A stretch of DNA of 35,012 nucleotides from an uncultured Eubacteriales bacterium. Lineage in GTDB: Bacteria > Bacillota > Clostridia > Tissierellales > Peptoniphilaceae. Position numbers and translations under genes: made by a program. The stretch is from the NCBI GenBank assembly GCA_900539725.1, contig UQDI01000015.1, positions 1 through 35,012 on the forward strand, read 5' to 3'. Of the stretch, positions 24,808 to 32,584 are shown one piece after another. Within the stretch, counting starts at the first letter, position 1. Each line of letters starts with the position of its first letter. The notes under the pieces were generated by a model that saw only the letters and a program-made list of their open reading frames with translations, was not told where the DNA came from and did no database searches.

Positions 24808-25854
24808 TTAATCCACTATAACGCCGCCGCCTACTACAGTTCTACCGTCATATACAACGAGGCTTTGTGAAAGAGTTATCGCTCTTTGCGGCTCTTCAAA
24901 AGTAACTGTGTAAGTACCGTCGTCATTCTTCTTTACTTTTGCTTTTTCATCATTCGATCTATATCTAACTTTTGCTGTATATACCTTGTCTTCATCGATC
25001 TCATCAATTGAAATCCAGTTCACATCTTTAATTACAGCAGTCTTTTTAAATAAATCCTCTTCTGGTCCAAGAATGATTTCGTTATTAACTGGATCTATCT
25101 TAGTCACAAAAGCTCTTTGACCTAAGGCAACATTTAGTCCGCGTCTTTGGCCTATAGTGTAGTTTCTAATGCCATCGTGCTCGCCTAAAACTTTGCCGCT
25201 CTTATCTTTAATTAGGCCCTTCTTGCTAATATTTTCAGAATATTTATTTAAAAAAGCCTTGTAATCATCATTTGCAATAAAACAAATCTCTTGCGAATCC
25301 TTTTTATTGTATACAGGTATGCCCGCTTCCTTCGCTATGGCCCTAGTTTTATCCTTATCCATGGCGCCAACTGGGAATATCGCATCTCTTAGCTGTTCTT
25401 GCTTAATATTGTATAGGAAATAGCTTTGATCTTTTCTAATGTTTGTAGATTTTTGAAGATAATGAATGCCATTTTCCTCGTATTTTTCAACATAGTGACC
25501 AGTTGCAATAAAGTCCGCATCGAAGTTTTTCATCTCATCGTGAAATCTTTTGAACTTGATATTTTTATTGCAAAAGATACAAGGGTTTGGCGTGTGACCA
25601 AGCTCGTACTCACGTATGAATGGCTCTATGACCTTCTCTTTGAAGTCTTCCTTGTAATCAACCACGTGATGCTCTATGCCAAGGTAATCAGATACTCTCT
25701 TTGCGTCCTCTATCATCTTTGTGTAATTGTCTTTAATAATATCGTCGCACAAGTTAAATGTGATGGCTACAACATCGTAACCAGCCTCTTTTAATAAGTA
25801 TGCGCTGACGGAGCTGTCTACCCCGCCCGATAAAGCTATTAAAACTCTCTTCAA
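24808..25854 (-). CDS. mnmA: tRNA-specific 2-thiouridylase MnmA
   Basis: A 348-aa enzyme that thiolates U34 of Lys, Glu and Gln tRNAs. The PP-loop is LSGGVDSSVSAYLL near the N-terminus. HTPNPCIFCNKNIKF holds the first catalytic cysteine and DSQEICFIAND the second. ATGHYVEKYEENGIHYLQKSTNIRKDQSYFLYNI is a strong family signature. The C-terminal beta-barrel ends with QRAITLSQSLVVYDGRTVVGGGVI. Length is typical. It lies 1 bp after glmM. A dedicated cysteine desulfurase is not adjacent. Confidence 0.96.
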   Translation of the reverse strand: MKRVLIALSGGVDSSVSAYLLKEAGYDVVAITFNLCDDIIKDNYTKMIEDAKRVSDYLGIEHHVVDYKEDFKEKVIEPFIREYELGHTPNPCIFCNKNIKFKRFHDEMKNFDADFIATGHYVEKYEENGIHYLQKSTNIRKDQSYFLYNIKQEQLRDAIFPVGAMDKDKTRAIAKEAGIPVYNKKDSQEICFIANDDYKAFLNKYSENISKKGLIKDKSGKVLGEHDGIRNYTIGQRRGLNVALGQRAFVTKIDPVNNEIILGPEEDLFKKTAVIKDVNWISIDEIDEDKVYTAKVRYRSNDEKAKVKKNDDGTYTVTFEEPQRAITLSQSLVVYDGRTVVGGGVIVD

Positions 25855-25855
25855 A

Positions 25856-27184
25856 CTATTTCGTCTCTCTTTCTATCAAATCTACTAAATCTTTTGCTAA
25901 TTTTTTCAATTCATCTTCGTCTTCGCCCTCAAGCATGACCCTTAGAAGCGGCTCAGTGCCTGATGGTCTGATGACAACCCTCATGTCTGGATTGTTATTT
26001 GTTAAATCATCTATAGCGTTTTTAACGCTTTCTATTTCTAAAACTTTATTTTTTATCTCATTAGTAACTTTTGCGTTTAAAAGCACTTGTGGATATGTTT
26101 TCATAAGTCCGTTTAATTCAGCAGCTGTCTTTTTTAGCTCGGTCATGGCATTGATTAAAAATATCGCGCTTAAAAGACCATCACCAGTATTTTGATAATC
26201 CTTTAGTATTATATGACCCGATTGTTCACCGCCAAGTGACAAGTCATCCTTGATTAGTTCAGCTAAAACATATCTATCGCCAACGCTAGTCACATCAAGC
26301 TCTACGCCAATGGCATCAAGGTACTTCTTAAGTCCAATGTTTGACATGATAGTCGCAACAAGTTTATTCTTCTTAAGCTTATCATGCTTTTTCAAATATG
26401 TCGCAAGCGCTGCCAATATGTGGTCTCCGTCCATAATCTTGCCTTCGTTATCAACTACTAATAATCTATCTGCGTCGCCGTCAAAGGCTATGCCTATATC
26501 TGCCTTATTATTTTTAACAGTCTCTATAAGTGATTCTAAATGAGTTGAACCGCAGTTTTTATTGATGTTTCTGCCATTTGGCTCGTCATGAATGTATATC
26601 ATTTCAGCGCCTGAAGCGTTTAAAACTTCTTTCGCTGTCACGTAGTTTGCTCCATTAGACATATCGCATACAATTTTAAGGCCGCTGTAGTCTTTCATAA
26701 GCGAGCGTAAATAGCTTACGTACTCAGTTTTATCAATCTCATCAGTAATGTAATTGCCAAAGCGCTCTGGCTTTTTTAGCTCTTTATCCTCTAGCATATT
26801 CGTTTCAATCGCTTCTTCTACTTCATCTGCTAGCTTGTAGCCGTCCTTGTTAAAAACCTTTATACCGTTGTATTCATAAGGGTTGTGCGATGCAGAGACA
26901 ACGATACCGAATAAAGAATCATTCTTGCTAATTATGTAGCTTGCTTCTGGTGTCGATGTTACGTTTAAATCATATACATCAAGTCCCATAGATGTGATGG
27001 CTGCTGCAAGTGATAGCTTTATCATGTCCTTTGACTCTCTTGTGTCACTCGCTATAAAAACTTTTTTGCCCTCGCCGCCAATAAAGTAGTCCGCTATATA
27101 TTTACCTAATTTGTATGAAAATTCACTAGTTAAAAACTCGCCAGCGACGCCCCTAACGCCGTCTGTGCCAAATAATTTCTTCAT
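25856..27184 (-). CDS. glmM: Phosphoglucosamine mutase GlmM
   Basis: A 442-aa enzyme interconverting glucosamine-6-phosphate and glucosamine-1-phosphate on the way to UDP-GlcNAc and peptidoglycan. It opens with KLFGTDGVRGVAGEFLT. VVSASHNPYEYNGIKVF contains the phosphorylated serine, GIAFDGDADRLLVVD is the metal loop, GGEQSGHII the sugar loop and IRPSGTEPLLRVMLEG the phosphate-binding loop. All catalytic segments are intact and the length is standard. Its start codon overlaps the cca stop by one base (TAATG-type coupling). Confidence 0.97.
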   Translation of the reverse strand: MKKLFGTDGVRGVAGEFLTSEFSYKLGKYIADYFIGGEGKKVFIASDTRESKDMIKLSLAAAITSMGLDVYDLNVTSTPEASYIISKNDSLFGIVVSASHNPYEYNGIKVFNKDGYKLADEVEEAIETNMLEDKELKKPERFGNYITDEIDKTEYVSYLRSLMKDYSGLKIVCDMSNGANYVTAKEVLNASGAEMIYIHDEPNGRNINKNCGSTHLESLIETVKNNKADIGIAFDGDADRLLVVDNEGKIMDGDHILAALATYLKKHDKLKKNKLVATIMSNIGLKKYLDAIGVELDVTSVGDRYVLAELIKDDLSLGGEQSGHIILKDYQNTGDGLLSAIFLINAMTELKKTAAELNGLMKTYPQVLLNAKVTNEIKNKVLEIESVKNAIDDLTNNNPDMRVVIRPSGTEPLLRVMLEGEDEDELKKLAKDLVDLIERETK

Positions 27185-28503
27185 TATTCTTCCTCCATAT
27201 ATTCCTTAAGAAGCGGGAGCAAAGTTTCTCTGTCGTTCTCAAGCTCGCCTAAACTCACCATTTCTTTAATTTTTCCAAGTGCATGCGCAAATTTTTTGCC
27301 CGGCACGTAGCCCATGGCAATCAAATCATCGCCGCTAACAGCAAGTTTCAGCTCACCGCTTTTGTCAAGACTATCTTCTATCTCTTTTATGTAAGTCTCA
27401 AATTTTGTGATATTATCAAGCTCTCGGCCAGGTCTCGTCGCAATAGTATCCGCCCTAATTAAATCAAGGTAGCGATAAATGTTCTCCTTGCCATAATAAT
27501 TATAAAGCCTTCTCACAGCCTTTATGCCAAAGTTTGGGTCCTGCTTCATGTGCTTTAAAATGAGGTCATGAACTAGATTTATGGTCTTCTTGTCATAATT
27601 AAAGCCTTTTAAAATATCTGCTGCCATCTCGGCGCCGACCTTGTCGTGATCGTAGTAGTGCGAGATGTCCCCATCTTCAGAGCGTGTCAATGGTTTTGCG
27701 ACGTCATGAAATAAAGCTGCAAGACGCGTTGACAAATCTTTTTCAGTCGCTTCAACCGCCTTCATCGTATGAGTAAATAAATCATAGCTATGATAAGGAT
27801 TGTTCTGGTCGTAATTAAACTGTCTATCAATCTCAGGAAGGACTTCCTTCAAAATGCCCAGCTCATGCATAAGAGTAAAAGCATAATGAACATTGTCAAG
27901 AAGCAAAATCTTGTTGAACTCTTCACGAAATTTGTCCTTCGAAAGAGTTTTTACATAAGGCGCAAATTTTTTCGCAGCCTTAAAAGTCTCTTCTTCTATC
28001 TCAAAGCTAAGCTTCGCCGCAAAACGCACCAAACGCAGTGTTCTTAGGTAATCCTTGGCAAAACTTTCATACGGATCGATCACTGTTCTTAAAATTTTCG
28101 CATCAAGATCTTTTTTTGCGTCAAGAAAATCATAAATATTATTGCTCTCGTCCATTAGCATGGTGTTTATGGTAAAGTCACGCCTAATAAGGTCTTCTTT
28201 GACATCGCTCGTAAAACTTAAAGTGCTCGGGTGCCTGCCATCTGCGTAGTCATCCTCACGCCTAAAAGTAGTTATCTCAATCGCTGCCTCGCCCTTTATC
28301 TTTACAGAACCATATTTCATAAACTTAGTATCAAGCTCATAATCACTTAAAAGATTTATTATCTCATCAGGTCTCTTAGCCGTGCATATGTCTATATCGT
28401 AGACATCCTTGCATAGCAAATAGTCCCTCACAGCACCTCCAACAATGTATGAGGAACTCCCTAATCTTTTCAAGATATCAATCGCGTAATCTAAATTTTT
28501 CAT
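27184..28503 (-). CDS. cca: CCA tRNA nucleotidyltransferase (class II, with HD domain)
   Basis: A 439-aa enzyme that adds or repairs CCA at tRNA 3' ends. The N-terminal SSYIVGGAVRDYLLCKDVYDIDICTAKRPDE holds the GGxVRD and DxD catalytic motifs. RRDFTINTMLMDESNNIYDFLDAKKDLDAKILRTV and RLVRFAAKL follow as in class II enzymes. An HD domain (LFHDVAKPLTR) lies after residue 260. ATG at 28503 is chosen over a TTG nine bases upstream. No Shine-Dalgarno precedes it, and the predicted transcription start is only about 6 bases away, so it may be translated as a leaderless mRNA. It is first in cca-glmM-mnmA-citC-acetyltransferase. Confidence 0.93.
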   Translation of the reverse strand: MKNLDYAIDILKRLGSSSYIVGGAVRDYLLCKDVYDIDICTAKRPDEIINLLSDYELDTKFMKYGSVKIKGEAAIEITTFRREDDYADGRHPSTLSFTSDVKEDLIRRDFTINTMLMDESNNIYDFLDAKKDLDAKILRTVIDPYESFAKDYLRTLRLVRFAAKLSFEIEEETFKAAKKFAPYVKTLSKDKFREEFNKILLLDNVHYAFTLMHELGILKEVLPEIDRQFNYDQNNPYHSYDLFTHTMKAVEATEKDLSTRLAALFHDVAKPLTRSEDGDISHYYDHDKVGAEMAADILKGFNYDKKTINLVHDLILKHMKQDPNFGIKAVRRLYNYYGKENIYRYLDLIRADTIATRPGRELDNITKFETYIKEIEDSLDKSGELKLAVSGDDLIAMGYVPGKKFAHALGKIKEMVSLGELENDRETLLPLLKEYMEEE

Positions 28504-28515
28504 AATATACAATAG

Positions 28516-28544
28516 ATTATATCACATTCATAAGAAAAAATCAA
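28516..28544 (-). promoter_or_regulatory. Promoter of the cca operon, giving a near-leaderless transcript
   Basis: On the minus strand there is TTGATT (28544-28539), a 17-bp spacer and TATAAT (28521-28516), only 12 bases before the ATG. Initiation would fall near 28509. Confidence 0.8.
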
Positions 28545-28552
28545 AAATATCT

Positions 28553-28582
28553 AAAAGAAAAACAGCCACATGATGTAGCTGT
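28553..28582 (-). terminator. Terminator of the yedE/tusA/DUF3343 unit
   Basis: On the minus strand, ACAGCTACAT pairs with ATGTGGCTGT (28582-28562, one G-U), followed by TTTTTCTTTT. It lies directly after the DUF3343 stop. Confidence 0.85.
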
Positions 28583-28589
28583 TAATCCC

Positions 28590-28874
28590 TTATAAAATTT
28601 CTTTTAACTTATCGCTTTCGTATAAATAATAATCCTCTACTCTATCGACCTCATAATCAAAGTCATCGATGAGCTTTTCAAGAGCTTCTCTGTTCTTGAT
28701 CGAAGTGGCTAAACTATTGCCACAGGATGAAGAAAGATCTCTTGGTGTCGGTATGATAAGTGATTCGATGCCGAGCTCTTTGAGTTTATTATTTAGCATA
28801 AGGCACGACGATATCGAATAGAATGTTACTATAACAACGTTATTTTGTTGCTTTAAGCTCAAAGTCTTCTCCAT
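28590..28874 (-). CDS. DUF3343 protein, selenium-cluster type
   Basis: A small protein of up to 94 aa. The core IVTFYSISSCLMLNNKLKELGIESLIIPTPRDLSSSCGNSL matches DUF3343, with the invariant-looking PTPR followed seven residues later by Cys-Gly. Function is not established; genes of this family often sit beside yedF/selD-type selenium genes or 2-hydroxyacyl-CoA dehydratase genes, and here both contexts are present. The ATG at 28874 lies inside the end of the TusA-like gene (35-bp overlap in another frame); a TTG at 28862 is an alternative start, and the core fold begins only near residue 12. A second copy lies at 32278. Confidence 0.8.
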   Translation of the reverse strand: MEKTLSLKQQNNVVIVTFYSISSCLMLNNKLKELGIESLIIPTPRDLSSSCGNSLATSIKNREALEKLIDDFDYEVDRVEDYYLYESDKLKEIL

Positions 28875-29052
28875 CTTCTTTAACTGCTACAGTGTAGCCA
28901 GCATTTTCAAGATATCTTGTAACATTTTCTTTAGCAACTTCTATGTCAACTAGAACTGTAAAGTCCTTTGTGCCTTTGTCTGCTTCGTTTTTAGCTAAAA
29001 TAACTGGTTCTGGACAAGAAAGTCCTCTTGCATCAATAATATTATTTGCCAT
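28840..29052 (-). CDS. Stand-alone TusA/SirA-type protein (YedF N-terminal-like)
   Basis: A 70-aa sulfur- or selenium-relay protein of the TusA fold. Residues 4-17 (NIIDARGLSCPEPV) carry the active Cys13 in the C-P-x-P motif, and VLVDIEVAKENVTRYLENAGYTV is the rest of the fold. The D-x-x-V-A-K-E-N-V pattern is closer to YedF than to TusA of the tRNA thiolation relay. Known YedF proteins have an additional C-terminal DsrE-like domain that is absent here; the overlapping DUF3343 gene follows instead. It starts inside the last codons of the yedE-like gene (11-bp overlap). Confidence 0.87.
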   Translation of the reverse strand: MANNIIDARGLSCPEPVILAKNEADKGTKDFTVLVDIEVAKENVTRYLENAGYTVAVKEDGEDFELKATK

Positions 29053-29305
29053 TGTGAGCTCCTTTCTTTATTTCAGCTATGATAAAGTATGCTGCGATTA
29101 TAACGAATACAAATCTGATGATTTCAGGTCTTATATATTGAACAACTACTGCAGAGTGTAGTCCTAGTGCGCCTGCTATGTCTCTAAAAAAGCATGCAAC
29201 ACAGATACCCATGTTAGCTGGGTTGCCAAAGTGCATAAGTAAAGCTCCGATTATACCGATTATCACGCCTCCAATGAAGATCATTAAATTTTGTTTTTTC
29301 TTCAT
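29042..29305 (-). CDS. Shortened YedE-like selenium-metabolism membrane protein
   Basis: An 87-aa membrane protein. Residues 1-65 (MIFIGGVIIGIIGALLMHFGNPANMGICVACFFRDIAGALGLH, then VVQYIRPEII) closely resemble the N-terminus of Firmicute YedE, including the C-x-x-C-F-x-R-D motif and the QYIRPE segment. Full YedE proteins are about 350-400 aa with roughly nine or more membrane helices and are proposed selenium-compound transporters. Here the chain goes straight into one last helix (FVFVIIAAYFIIAE) and stops with TAA. No remaining YedE coding follows, because the TusA-like gene begins within the stop. It may be an internally deleted remnant or a working small form. Ribosome binding site AAAGGAGGG is good. 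Confidence 0.75.
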   Translation of the reverse strand: MKKKQNLMIFIGGVIIGIIGALLMHFGNPANMGICVACFFRDIAGALGLHSAVVVQYIRPEIIRFVFVIIAAYFIIAEIKKGAHNGK

Positions 29306-29452
29306 AATATCCCTCCTTTATATGGGTATATCACAAGAAAAGGCTATTTTTCGATGTATTAAAAATTTTTATAGTTTAGGCCTTCATTATAAGAAATCAT
29401 TATTCAAAATATTTATATAAAGGGCCTCATGTATTAAATTATTTTATACTTA

Positions 29453-29481
29453 TTGAATATGGCTTATTTATGAGATATAAT
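29453..29481 (+). promoter_or_regulatory. Promoter of the activase/double-cubane reductase operon
   Basis: TTGAAT (29453-29458), a 17-bp spacer and TATAAT (29476-29481), 32 bases before the start codon, followed by a GAGAGGTGG ribosome binding site. The 208-bp divergent spacer also holds an imperfect inverted repeat (AGGCC.. at about 29380 and ..GGGCCT at about 29427). Confidence 0.8.
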
Positions 29482-29513
29482 TTAATTGTTATAAATATTA
29501 AGAGAGGTGGATT

Positions 29514-30269
29514 ATGCATTACATAGGAATTGACATAGGATCAACTGCTTCAAAGGCTGTTATCTTAGATGAAAACAAGGAAAAAGTATTGCACGAAAAG
29601 ATCATGCCAAGTGGCTGGAACAGTAAAGAAACTGGTGAAGAGATTAAAAATTGGATCAAATCACTGGGCTACGGCGACGATGATGTGAAAATCACCGCGA
29701 CTGGCTACGGAAGAATCAGTGTGCCTTATGCGGACAAAACTGTTACCGAAATCACTTGCCATGCTAAAGGCGCTCACTTTTTAAATCCTGAAGACATGAC
29801 TGTTGTTGATATAGGTGGACAAGATACTAAGGTTATACTTGTGCAAAACTCAAACGTTATGGACTTTATCATGAATGACAAGTGCTCTGCAGGTACCGGA
29901 AAGTTCTTGGAGGTTATGGCTAATAGACTTGGACTTTCATTAGAAGAGATGTTTGAATTTGCTAAGAGAGGCCAATCTGTCAACATATCATCTGTTTGTA
30001 CAGTATTTGCTGAATCAGAAGTAATCTCGCTTATGGGTAAAGGCACTCCTCGTGAAGACATCGCAAGAGGCGTTGTTGACTCGATAGTTAAGAAAGTTGC
30101 AGCACTAGCAACAAGAAAAAATGCATCAGATAATTACTTCTTAACTGGTGGTTTCTGCGACTCAGAATTTACAGTTGAACTTTTAAGCGAAAAACTTGGC
30201 GCACCTGTAAAAACACATCCAGATGCAAGATTTGCTGGAGCCATAGGTGCTGCTCTACTTGCAAAATAA
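29514..30269 (+). CDS. 2-hydroxyacyl-CoA dehydratase-type activase (ASKHA ATPase, HgdC family)
   Basis: A 251-aa ATP-dependent electron injector. YIGIDIGSTASKAVILD is phosphate loop 1 and VVDIGGQDTKVILV phosphate loop 2. Cys124 (NDKCSAGTGKFLE) and Cys162 (SSVCTVFAESEV) are the two cysteines that, in a homodimer, hold the bridging [4Fe-4S] cluster. FLTGGFCDSEF and ARFAGAIGAALLAK complete the fold. Family members use ATP hydrolysis to drive an electron to very low potential for a partner iron-sulfur protein. Its stop overlaps the next ATG by one base, and the partner genes lie directly downstream. Confidence 0.93.
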   Translation: MHYIGIDIGSTASKAVILDENKEKVLHEKIMPSGWNSKETGEEIKNWIKSLGYGDDDVKITATGYGRISVPYADKTVTEITCHAKGAHFLNPEDMTVVDIGGQDTKVILVQNSNVMDFIMNDKCSAGTGKFLEVMANRLGLSLEEMFEFAKRGQSVNISSVCTVFAESEVISLMGKGTPREDIARGVVDSIVKKVAALATRKNASDNYFLTGGFCDSEFTVELLSEKLGAPVKTHPDARFAGAIGAALLAK

Positions 30270-31003
30270 TGATAGACGTAGAATTTTTTAAAGAATTAAG
30301 GCGTAAGGCTTATGTCGATGCTGTCACTTTTAAAATGAGTGAAAATAACGTCGTAGGCTACTTTGCCAAAGACATCGACGAGGCATTTTTAATGAGCTAT
30401 GGCCTTGTTCCCTACCCAATCGAATCGACTGACACAGAGATTTTAGCTTATGGTGAGTACAACACTTGCGATATGATCAGCGCGACGACCATTTACATGA
30501 CAACAAAAAAGTGCCCACTAATCTATTCTTCCAAAATTTTTTTGATTGAGGATATTTGCAAGAAATTCACTGAAGTCTTTAGTGCTAATTGCGACAGATA
30601 TATCTATGAGTTTAGTGGAGACATTGCAGGGACTGATATTGACGGCGTAATAAAATCTGTTTACGGCTTTAATTTTGATGAGAAGAAATACAAGCAAATG
30701 AAAAAAATATTTTCTAAAATCGATGAGCTTTTACTCGCAATTGAGAAAAAGCTTGAGCCATATGAGTACAACATAGTTAAATACTACATTCGTTATGTGG
30801 CTGAACCTGAGAAAAGAGTAAAAATTCTTGAAAGGGTTTTAGAAGATAATCAAAACAACATTAATATTAAAATGAATAAATGTATTAATGTCGCCTGTCC
30901 AGAAATAATTCTGGATGAACTCAAAAGCCCTATATCTGAGAGCTACAAAAACATTGACCTAGCTCCAAGGGGCTGCATATTAAAAGGAGGAAAAAATGGA
31001 TAA
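30269..31003 (+). CDS. Unassigned small protein related to 2-hydroxyacyl-CoA dehydratase subunits
   Basis: A 244-aa protein that I cannot name. Residues about 27-75 (VVGYFAKDIDEAFLMSYGLVPYPIESTD ... YNTCDMISA) look like the start of a dehydratase/reductase subunit, where G-x-x-P-x-E-x-x-x-A-x-G-x-x-P is followed by a cluster cysteine. Further cysteines occur in KKCPLIY, EDICKKF, SANCDRY, NKCINVACPEI and PRGCILKGG. It is about 60 percent of the usual length and shows no close copy of the C-terminal half. It may be a small subunit or scaffold for the following protein. It overlaps the next gene by 8 bp. Confidence 0.7.
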   Translation: MIDVEFFKELRRKAYVDAVTFKMSENNVVGYFAKDIDEAFLMSYGLVPYPIESTDTEILAYGEYNTCDMISATTIYMTTKKCPLIYSSKIFLIEDICKKFTEVFSANCDRYIYEFSGDIAGTDIDGVIKSVYGFNFDEKKYKQMKKIFSKIDELLLAIEKKLEPYEYNIVKYYIRYVAEPEKRVKILERVLEDNQNNINIKMNKCINVACPEIILDELKSPISESYKNIDLAPRGCILKGGKNG

Positions 31004-32273
31004 AAATCATGAAATGTGGACTAATCTAGGCATGGACGTTGAAAAACACGATATGCTATGTGAAGTTTTACCAGGAGCTTTTGGAGACGTATTCCTAAGT
31101 CAAGAAAACAGACCAAAGGGTATGGACTACTGGAACATGGTAGTTGGCGATATCCACGGTATTAGACCAGCTGAATTAATCGAACACCAAAAGAATGGTG
31201 GCAAGGTAGTTGGTACATTTTGTATACACGTACCAGACGAAGTGCCTATAGCTGCTGGAGCAATAGTTACAGGCCTTTGCAGTGGATCTCAATTCTGGGT
31301 ACCAGGCGGAGAAAAGAAGCTTCCTACAGCAACATGCCCACTAATCAAAGCTTCACTAGGAGCAAGATTTGACAGAACTTGCCCATTCTTCAGAATAGCT
31401 GACCTATTCGTTGGTGAAACAACTTGCGATGGCAAGAAAAAAGCTTGGGAAATACTTGCTGAAGACGCACCTATGTTTATCATGGACATACCTCAAATGA
31501 AGAGAGACGAAGACTTCGAAAAATGGGAACAAGAAATAAAACGCTACATGAAGAGAATCGAAGAGCTTACAGGCAATGAAATTACTGAAGAAGGACTAAG
31601 AAAAGCTATACATATTGTTAACAACAAGAGAAAAGCACTAAAGAGACTTAACGAATTTAGAAAGAACGATTTAATTCCAATAAGCGGTAGAGATGTTCTA
31701 GTAATCACACAAGTTGCTTTCTATGACGATCCAGAAAGAACTACAGAAATGATTAACAAGCTTTGTGACGAACTTGAAGAAAGAGTTAAGAATAAAGTTT
31801 CAGTTTATAAACCAGGTGCAAAGAGAATACTTCTTACAGGTACTCCACTTTCAATACCTAACTGGAAGATGCACCAAATCATCGAATCACTTGGAGCAGC
31901 TGTTGTCTGCGAAGAAATGTGTACAGGAATTCGTTACAGCTACAAACTTGTTGAAGAAGATGCGGGTGCAGATATGGATACTATGGTTCACAATCTTGCA
32001 CAAAGATACCTTGGCAGCATAAACTGCGCTTGCTTCACGCCAAATACAGCAAGAATCGACGACATCGTAAGACTTGCTAAAGAATACAAGGCAGACGGCG
32101 TTATCGACCTTAACCTTAAGTTCTGTAACCTATATGACACAGAAGGCTACTTCGTAGAAAAAGAACTTAACAAGCTAGGTATACCAGTTATGGGTATAGA
32201 AACAGACTACACAGACGAAGACGCAGAACAATTAAAGACAAGAATCGGCGCTTTCTTAGAAATGCTTGACTAA
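30996..32273 (+). CDS. Double-cubane-cluster-type reductase (2-hydroxyacyl-CoA dehydratase family)
   Basis: A 425-aa cytoplasmic iron-sulfur protein. Cysteines occur in HDMLCEVLPG, GTFCIHVPDEVPIAAGAI, GLCSGSQFW, ATCPLIKASLG, RTCPFFRIADLFVGETTCDGKKK, and later in VVCEEMCTG, NCACF and LKFCNLY. The whole-protein pattern is that of the double-cubane cluster protein subgroup ([8Fe-9S]) rather than the classic HgdB/HgdC-type alpha or beta subunits: it is a single chain with the activase upstream. Characterised members reduce small molecules such as acetylene with an ATP-driven electron; the natural substrate is unknown. AGGAGG precedes the ATG. Sequence similarity is strong for the family, inferential for the cluster type. 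Confidence 0.85.
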   Translation: MDKNHEMWTNLGMDVEKHDMLCEVLPGAFGDVFLSQENRPKGMDYWNMVVGDIHGIRPAELIEHQKNGGKVVGTFCIHVPDEVPIAAGAIVTGLCSGSQFWVPGGEKKLPTATCPLIKASLGARFDRTCPFFRIADLFVGETTCDGKKKAWEILAEDAPMFIMDIPQMKRDEDFEKWEQEIKRYMKRIEELTGNEITEEGLRKAIHIVNNKRKALKRLNEFRKNDLIPISGRDVLVITQVAFYDDPERTTEMINKLCDELEERVKNKVSVYKPGAKRILLTGTPLSIPNWKMHQIIESLGAAVVCEEMCTGIRYSYKLVEEDAGADMDTMVHNLAQRYLGSINCACFTPNTARIDDIVRLAKEYKADGVIDLNLKFCNLYDTEGYFVEKELNKLGIPVMGIETDYTDEDAEQLKTRIGAFLEMLD

Positions 32274-32277
32274 TTTA

Positions 32278-32538
32278 ATGAAAGAGTTAAGAAACTACAT
32301 TCTTTTAGGCGATTCAGCTTCGGCTACAAAACTATACTATCTACTTAAAGATAATGGCTTTGAAGTAACCATAGCGCCAACACCGAGAAATGCAGACCAT
32401 TGCTGTGGTTTGTGCATTATATACGAAGCTAAAGATAGAGAAAAGATAGCGATGCTCGCAGAAAAAAATTCTATAAAGATAGATAGATTCTGGGAAGACA
32501 TTGTAAGAGATGATCCAAATAGAATGAGATTTTGCTAA
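32278..32538 (+). CDS. DUF3343 protein, second copy, in the reductase operon
   Basis: An 86-aa protein (90 aa if started at a TTG at 32266). YILLGDSASATKLYYLLKDNGFEVTIAPTPRNADHCCGLC shows the DUF3343 core with PTPR and a Cys-Cys-Gly pair, then a lone C-terminal cysteine (RMRFC). It begins 4 bp after the reductase stop without a strong ribosome binding site, so translational coupling is likely. It differs from the copy at 28590 by having Cys-Cys-Gly rather than Ser-Cys-Gly and two further cysteines. A role in sulfur or selenium delivery to the reductase is inference. Confidence 0.82.
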   Translation: MKELRNYILLGDSASATKLYYLLKDNGFEVTIAPTPRNADHCCGLCIIYEAKDREKIAMLAEKNSIKIDRFWEDIVRDDPNRMRFC

Positions 32539-32543
32539 TATAA

Positions 32544-32570
32544 AAGGGATAGACCAGTGGTCTATCCCTT
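32544..32570 (+). terminator. Terminator of the activase/reductase operon (bidirectional)
   Basis: A perfect 12-bp stem (AAGGGATAGACC/GGTCTATCCCTT) with an AGT loop lies 6 bases after the stop, followed by a T-poor GATTTATG. The facing minus-strand gene ends at 32585, and on that strand TTTTA follows, so it may serve both. Confidence 0.8.
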
Positions 32571-32584
32571 GATTTATGTTGAAC

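Noticed and set aside
25426..25794. Plus-strand 122-codon frame antisense to mnmA
   Set aside because: It is a shadow of the well-supported mnmA reading frame, with no start signals or family resemblance.
29042..29044. Stop of the short YedE-like gene as a selenocysteine codon that would extend the protein
   Set aside because: The codon is TAA, not TGA, and the downstream sequence in that frame is occupied by the TusA-like gene.
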